From NCBI GenBank assembly GCA_947498505.1, contig CANMKG010000002.1, positions 372,001 to 436,000 on the forward strand: a stretch of DNA of 64,000 nt, read 5' to 3'. Positions 60,698 to 64,000 of this stretch are shown here, in pieces. Numbering within the stretch: the stretch's first letter is position 1; each line of letters begins with the position of its first letter. The position numbers were made by a program, and so were the translations under genes. The notes beneath the pieces were generated by a model that saw nothing but the letters and a program-made list of their open reading frames with translations, was not told where the DNA came from and did not search any database. Origin of the DNA: an uncultured Maribacter sp. (GTDB lineage: Bacteria > Bacteroidota > Bacteroidia > Flavobacteriales > Flavobacteriaceae).

Positions 60698-61275
60698 TAA
60701 CACACTTAACTGGAAAATTAGTTGAAAAAAATCCAACACACATAATTGTAGAATGTTCTGGCGTTGGATATTTTGTAAATATATCATTACATACATTTTC
60801 CAAAATAAGTGATTCCGAAAATATCCAAATATATACGCACCTTCAGATAAAAGAAGACTCGCATACTTTGTTTGGTTTTGCAGAAAAATCCGAAAGAGAA
60901 ATTTTTAGGCTATTATTGTCAGTTTCAGGTATTGGATCCAGTACTGCAAGAACAATGTTGTCATCAATGTCTCCAGGACAAATTCGTGATGCAATTGCGG
61001 GAGGTGATGTTCCAGCAATTCAGGCAATTAAGGGGATTGGGGCTAAAACTGCACAAAGGGTTATTCTTGATCTTAGAGATAAGATTTTGAAAGTATATAA
61101 TATTGATGAAGTTTCCGTTAATTCAAACAATACAAATAAAGATGAAGCGTTATCTGCTTTAGAGGTTCTTGGATTTGCTCGCCGACAAGCCGAAAAGGTG
61201 GTGGACAAAGTTATTAGCCAAGACCCAACACTTAGCGTAGAGGATATTATAAAACTCTCGCTTAAAAATTTGTAA
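60694..61275 (+). CDS. ruvA: Holliday junction branch migration complex subunit RuvA
   Basis: Binds the four-way junction as a tetramer and recruits RuvB. The 193-residue protein has the OB-fold (LTGKLVEKNPTHIIVECSGV), two helix-hairpin-helix motifs (LLLSVSGIGSSTARTML and IQAIKGIGAKTAQRVILDL) and the C-terminal RuvB-binding domain (EALSALEVLGFARRQAEKVV). Start and maeB stop overlap by four bases. sprA starts 5 bases after the stop, a ruvA-sprA order I recall from other flavobacteria. Confidence 0.96.
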   Translation: MITHLTGKLVEKNPTHIIVECSGVGYFVNISLHTFSKISDSENIQIYTHLQIKEDSHTLFGFAEKSEREIFRLLLSVSGIGSSTARTMLSSMSPGQIRDAIAGGDVPAIQAIKGIGAKTAQRVILDLRDKILKVYNIDEVSVNSNNTNKDEALSALEVLGFARRQAEKVVDKVISQDPTLSVEDIIKLSLKNL

Positions 61276-61280
61276 TAAGT

Positions 61281-64000
61281 TTGAAAAACGGGGCATTTAA
61301 AATTCTTAAATTATCATTTAAGTCAATACTGCTATTGGCACTTTTTTTTCTAGCAACAGGAATTTCCTTAGCGCAAGAAACAAATGATCAATCAAATACT
61401 TCTCAAGAAATAGATTCAGTTAAAACTGGTTTTTCTTTAGGTAAAATAAAGTTAGAAAACCCTGATAGTATAGTCTCTAAATATATTTATGACGCCAAAT
61501 TAGATAGGTATATTTATAATGAAAGTGTAGGTGATTTTGATATTGGATATCCAATAATTTTAACACCAGCACAATACTACGAATTAGTTAGAAGACAAGG
61601 AATAAAGGACTATTTTAAAGAGAAAGCGGATGCGTTTGCTGGAAAAAAAGAAGGTAGTGAAGAAGCACGAAAAAATCTACTGCCGAATTTTTATGTAAAA
61701 AGTAGCTTTTTTGAGAGCATATTTGGTGGTAATACCATTGAGGTAATTCCACAAGGTTCTGTCGCTATGGACTTAGGTGTTATTTGGCAAAAAAATGATA
61801 ACCCATCTTTGTCCCCAAGAAACCGCTCAAATTTAGCATTTGATTTTGATCAGCGTATAAGTTTAAGTATGTTGGGTAAAATAGGAGAGCGTCTCCAAGT
61901 AACTGCAAATTATGACACCGAAGCAACTTTCGATTTTCAAAATATTGTAAAATTAGATTATACACCAACCGAGGATGATATTATCAGAAAAATAGAAGTT
62001 GGTAATGTTAGCATGCCCCTAAATAGCTCACTCATTACTGGTGCTCAAAGTTTATTTGGTGTTAAAACGGAATTGCAGTTTGGGAAAACTACTATTACAG
62101 GGGTGTTTTCGGAGCAACGATCCCAAAATAATACTGTGGTGGCGCAGGGTGGTGGAACAATCAATGAGTTTTCTATTACAGCTCTAGACTATGATGAGGA
62201 TAAGCACTTTTTCTTATCACATTTTTTTAGAGATCAATACGACGAAGCCTTGGCTAGTTATCCATACATACGTTCTCAAGTTCAAATTACACGCTTGGAA
62301 GTATGGGTAACCAATAGAAGACAAGAAACCTTAAATGTTAGAAATGTTGTTGCCATTCAGGATTTAGGTGAAAGTCAAAAAGATAAAACTAGGGTTGGGC
62401 GAATGAATGGTGAGCCAACAGGTTTTTTTAATAATACTACAAACAATTTACCTCGTAACAGTGCGAATGATTTTGACCCAAATGAAATAGGGTCAGGCTC
62501 TGTATTAACAGAATCTATTCGTGAAATAGCAACAGTTGAGGCTGGTTTTTCTCCATTTGGTACGGGGTATCAGGTAAATCAAGGTTTTGACTACGCAATT
62601 TTAGAAAATGCCAGAAAATTAGAAAACGGAAGAGATTATTCTTATAATACACAGTTAGGATATGTGTCGTTAAATCAAAGATTGAGTAACGACGAAGTTT
62701 TAGCTGTTGCCTTTCAATACACCTACAACGGAGAGGTGTATCAGGTGGGGGAATTTGCAAATGGTGGCATAGACGCTACTACTATTTCTTCTGGTGCGAA
62801 TCCAGTAATAGAAAACAATACTTTAATTCTTAAGTTGTTAAAAAGTAACATTACCAATGTAGATGATCCAATTTGGGATTTAATGATGAAAAATATTTAT
62901 GCTACTGGTGCATTTAGACTAAGTAGAGAAGATTTTAAGTTAAATATTTTGTATTCTGATCCAACACCTCGAAATTATATTACACCGGTAGATGCTTTTC
63001 CTGCTCCCACTAATGGAGAAAAACCATTGGAAGAGCGTATTCTCCTCGAAGTATTTAATCTTGATCGTTTAAATGTATACAATGATATTCAGCCAGGGGG
63101 TGACGGTTTTTTCGATTTTATTTCGGGGATTACAGTAGACCAGGAAAATGGTAGAATCATTTTTACTAAAAAAGAACCTTTTGGTGAACATTTGTATAAT
63201 TTAATGGGTGACGAAGATGGTAATTATGGTAATGAAGCTACATATAACCAAAACAGACAAAAATATGTTTTTGACGATATGTACCGTCTTACAAAAGCTG
63301 CTTCATTGGAATCTCCCGAAAAAAATAAATTTATCTTAAAAGGACGTTATAAATCTGAGGGTAACAATGGTATACCCATTGGAGCATTTAATGTTCCTAG
63401 AGGTTCGGTAAGAGTAACTGCTGGAGGAAGACAATTGCAAGAGGGGATAGATTATACTGTAAATTATCAGGCAGGAACGGTTCAAATTTTGGATCCCAGT
63501 TTGGAAGCTTCAAATACGCCAATAAACATATCGGTAGAAAATAATGCTGTTTTTGGTCAGCAGACAAGAAGGTTTACGGGAATCAATGTAGAACATAAAA
63601 TTAATGATAATTTTATGTTAGGAGGAACACTTTTAAAATTGAACGAAAGACCGTTAACGCAGAAATCAAATTTTGGTGTTGAACCCGTTAATAATACAGT
63701 TTTTGGTTTTAATGGTAATTTTTCTACGGAGGTACCTTTTTTAACTAGAATGGTAAATAAACTACCAAACATTGATACTGACGTTCCTTCACAAGTTTCT
63801 GTGAGAGCAGAGGTTGCTTGGTTAAAACCTGGGTCACCAAAAAATGCAGATTTCAATGGAGAAACTACCACATATCTTGATGATTTTGAGGGAGCTCAGG
63901 CGCTTATAGATATTAGAGCTTCATTAGGTTGGACTCTGGCAAGTACACCACTTGAGTTTGCTCCAGGAGGCATTCTTGAAGGGTCGGGGGTGGATGATCC
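61281..64000 (+). CDS. sprA: T9SS outer-membrane translocon/gliding motility protein SprA (partial, 5' part)
   Basis: The frame is open from a TTG at 61281 to the window end, giving the first 906 residues of a protein that is about 2400 long in F. johnsoniae. The signal peptide (LLALFFLATGISLAQ) ends near residue 31, followed by a region with GFSLGKIKLENPDSIV and YDAKLDRYIYNES, then barrel strands rich in Asn and aromatic residues (ISLSMLGKIGERLQVTANYD) and repeated QxQ-type strand pairs. SprA forms the 36-strand barrel through which T9SS cargo leaves. No in-frame ATG lies near the start, so TTG is the likely start codon. The rest is beyond the window. Confidence 0.92.
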   Translation, partial: MKNGAFKILKLSFKSILLLALFFLATGISLAQETNDQSNTSQEIDSVKTGFSLGKIKLENPDSIVSKYIYDAKLDRYIYNESVGDFDIGYPIILTPAQYYELVRRQGIKDYFKEKADAFAGKKEGSEEARKNLLPNFYVKSSFFESIFGGNTIEVIPQGSVAMDLGVIWQKNDNPSLSPRNRSNLAFDFDQRISLSMLGKIGERLQVTANYDTEATFDFQNIVKLDYTPTEDDIIRKIEVGNVSMPLNSSLITGAQSLFGVKTELQFGKTTITGVFSEQRSQNNTVVAQGGGTINEFSITALDYDEDKHFFLSHFFRDQYDEALASYPYIRSQVQITRLEVWVTNRRQETLNVRNVVAIQDLGESQKDKTRVGRMNGEPTGFFNNTTNNLPRNSANDFDPNEIGSGSVLTESIREIATVEAGFSPFGTGYQVNQGFDYAILENARKLENGRDYSYNTQLGYVSLNQRLSNDEVLAVAFQYTYNGEVYQVGEFANGGIDATTISSGANPVIENNTLILKLLKSNITNVDDPIWDLMMKNIYATGAFRLSREDFKLNILYSDPTPRNYITPVDAFPAPTNGEKPLEERILLEVFNLDRLNVYNDIQPGGDGFFDFISGITVDQENGRIIFTKKEPFGEHLYNLMGDEDGNYGNEATYNQNRQKYVFDDMYRLTKAASLESPEKNKFILKGRYKSEGNNGIPIGAFNVPRGSVRVTAGGRQLQEGIDYTVNYQAGTVQILDPSLEASNTPINISVENNAVFGQQTRRFTGINVEHKINDNFMLGGTLLKLNERPLTQKSNFGVEPVNNTVFGFNGNFSTEVPFLTRMVNKLPNIDTDVPSQVSVRAEVAWLKPGSPKNADFNGETTTYLDDFEGAQALIDIRASLGWTLASTPLEFAPGGILEGSGVDD

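Overview
The window is an AT-rich chromosomal segment from a member of the Bacteroidetes, almost certainly a flavobacterium of the family Flavobacteriaceae and probably marine. The evidence is a sprA gene directly after ruvA, a type IX secretion (T9SS) sorting domain, an alternative complex III (actABCDEF) operon joined to coxBA, a DUF2723 membrane protein, DUF5916 and DUF2807 proteins, tRNA genes without an encoded CCA end, and many copies of the Bacteroidetes -7 promoter element TAnnTTTG close to start codons. I see no insertion sequence, prophage, CRISPR array or integron. This is a core, mostly housekeeping region.

Layout: 1-1397 holds the end of sucA and all of odhB (2-oxoglutarate dehydrogenase). 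1434-3740 holds a retropepsin-like protease, then tatD and ansA. A tRNA-Ser(GGA) lies at 3809-3896. 3974-7883 is an ExbB/ExbD energising locus with an unknown four-helix membrane protein, three ExbD proteins and a PorT-like beta barrel. 7880-13912 (minus) holds a PAP2-like membrane protein, rpoN, asnS and an RND exporter. 14050-15412 (minus) is pyrH-frr. An M61 peptidase lipoprotein (+) separates this from tsf, rpsB, rpsI and rplM (minus, 17529-20698). 20922-26305 holds a DUF5916 barrel, a small lipoprotein, a tiny T9SS-sorted protein and an unknown secreted protein. polA, a phosphoesterase, a cysteine-free thioredoxin and a DUF2723 protein follow, up to 34419. A tRNA-Gln(TTG) and a SpoU methyltransferase precede rimP-nusA-infB (35430-39988) and a SPOR protein.

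40626-52269 is one large respiratory operon. Quinol is oxidised by alternative complex III (ActA-F) and electrons pass to an aa3-type oxidase whose subunits II and I follow directly. The remainder holds a DUF2807 protein, pckA (minus), ruvB, an esterase (minus), queG, maeB, ruvA and the first 906 codons of sprA, the T9SS outer-membrane translocon, which runs off the end.

Points most worth a second look: (i) a helix-hairpin-helix tail shared by ribosomal protein S2 and ActC; (ii) a terminator-like hairpin between promoter and start codon of rimP-nusA-infB, a candidate attenuator; (iii) two ExbD paralogues with a periplasmic CxxC and an uncharacterised membrane protein in the same locus; (iv) a thioredoxin-fold protein without any cysteine; (v) a 116-residue secreted protein that is almost only a T9SS sorting domain; (vi) a CuA site in CoxB in which the usual glutamate is lysine. 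I did not find a clearly new multi-gene system; the exb locus is the nearest candidate.
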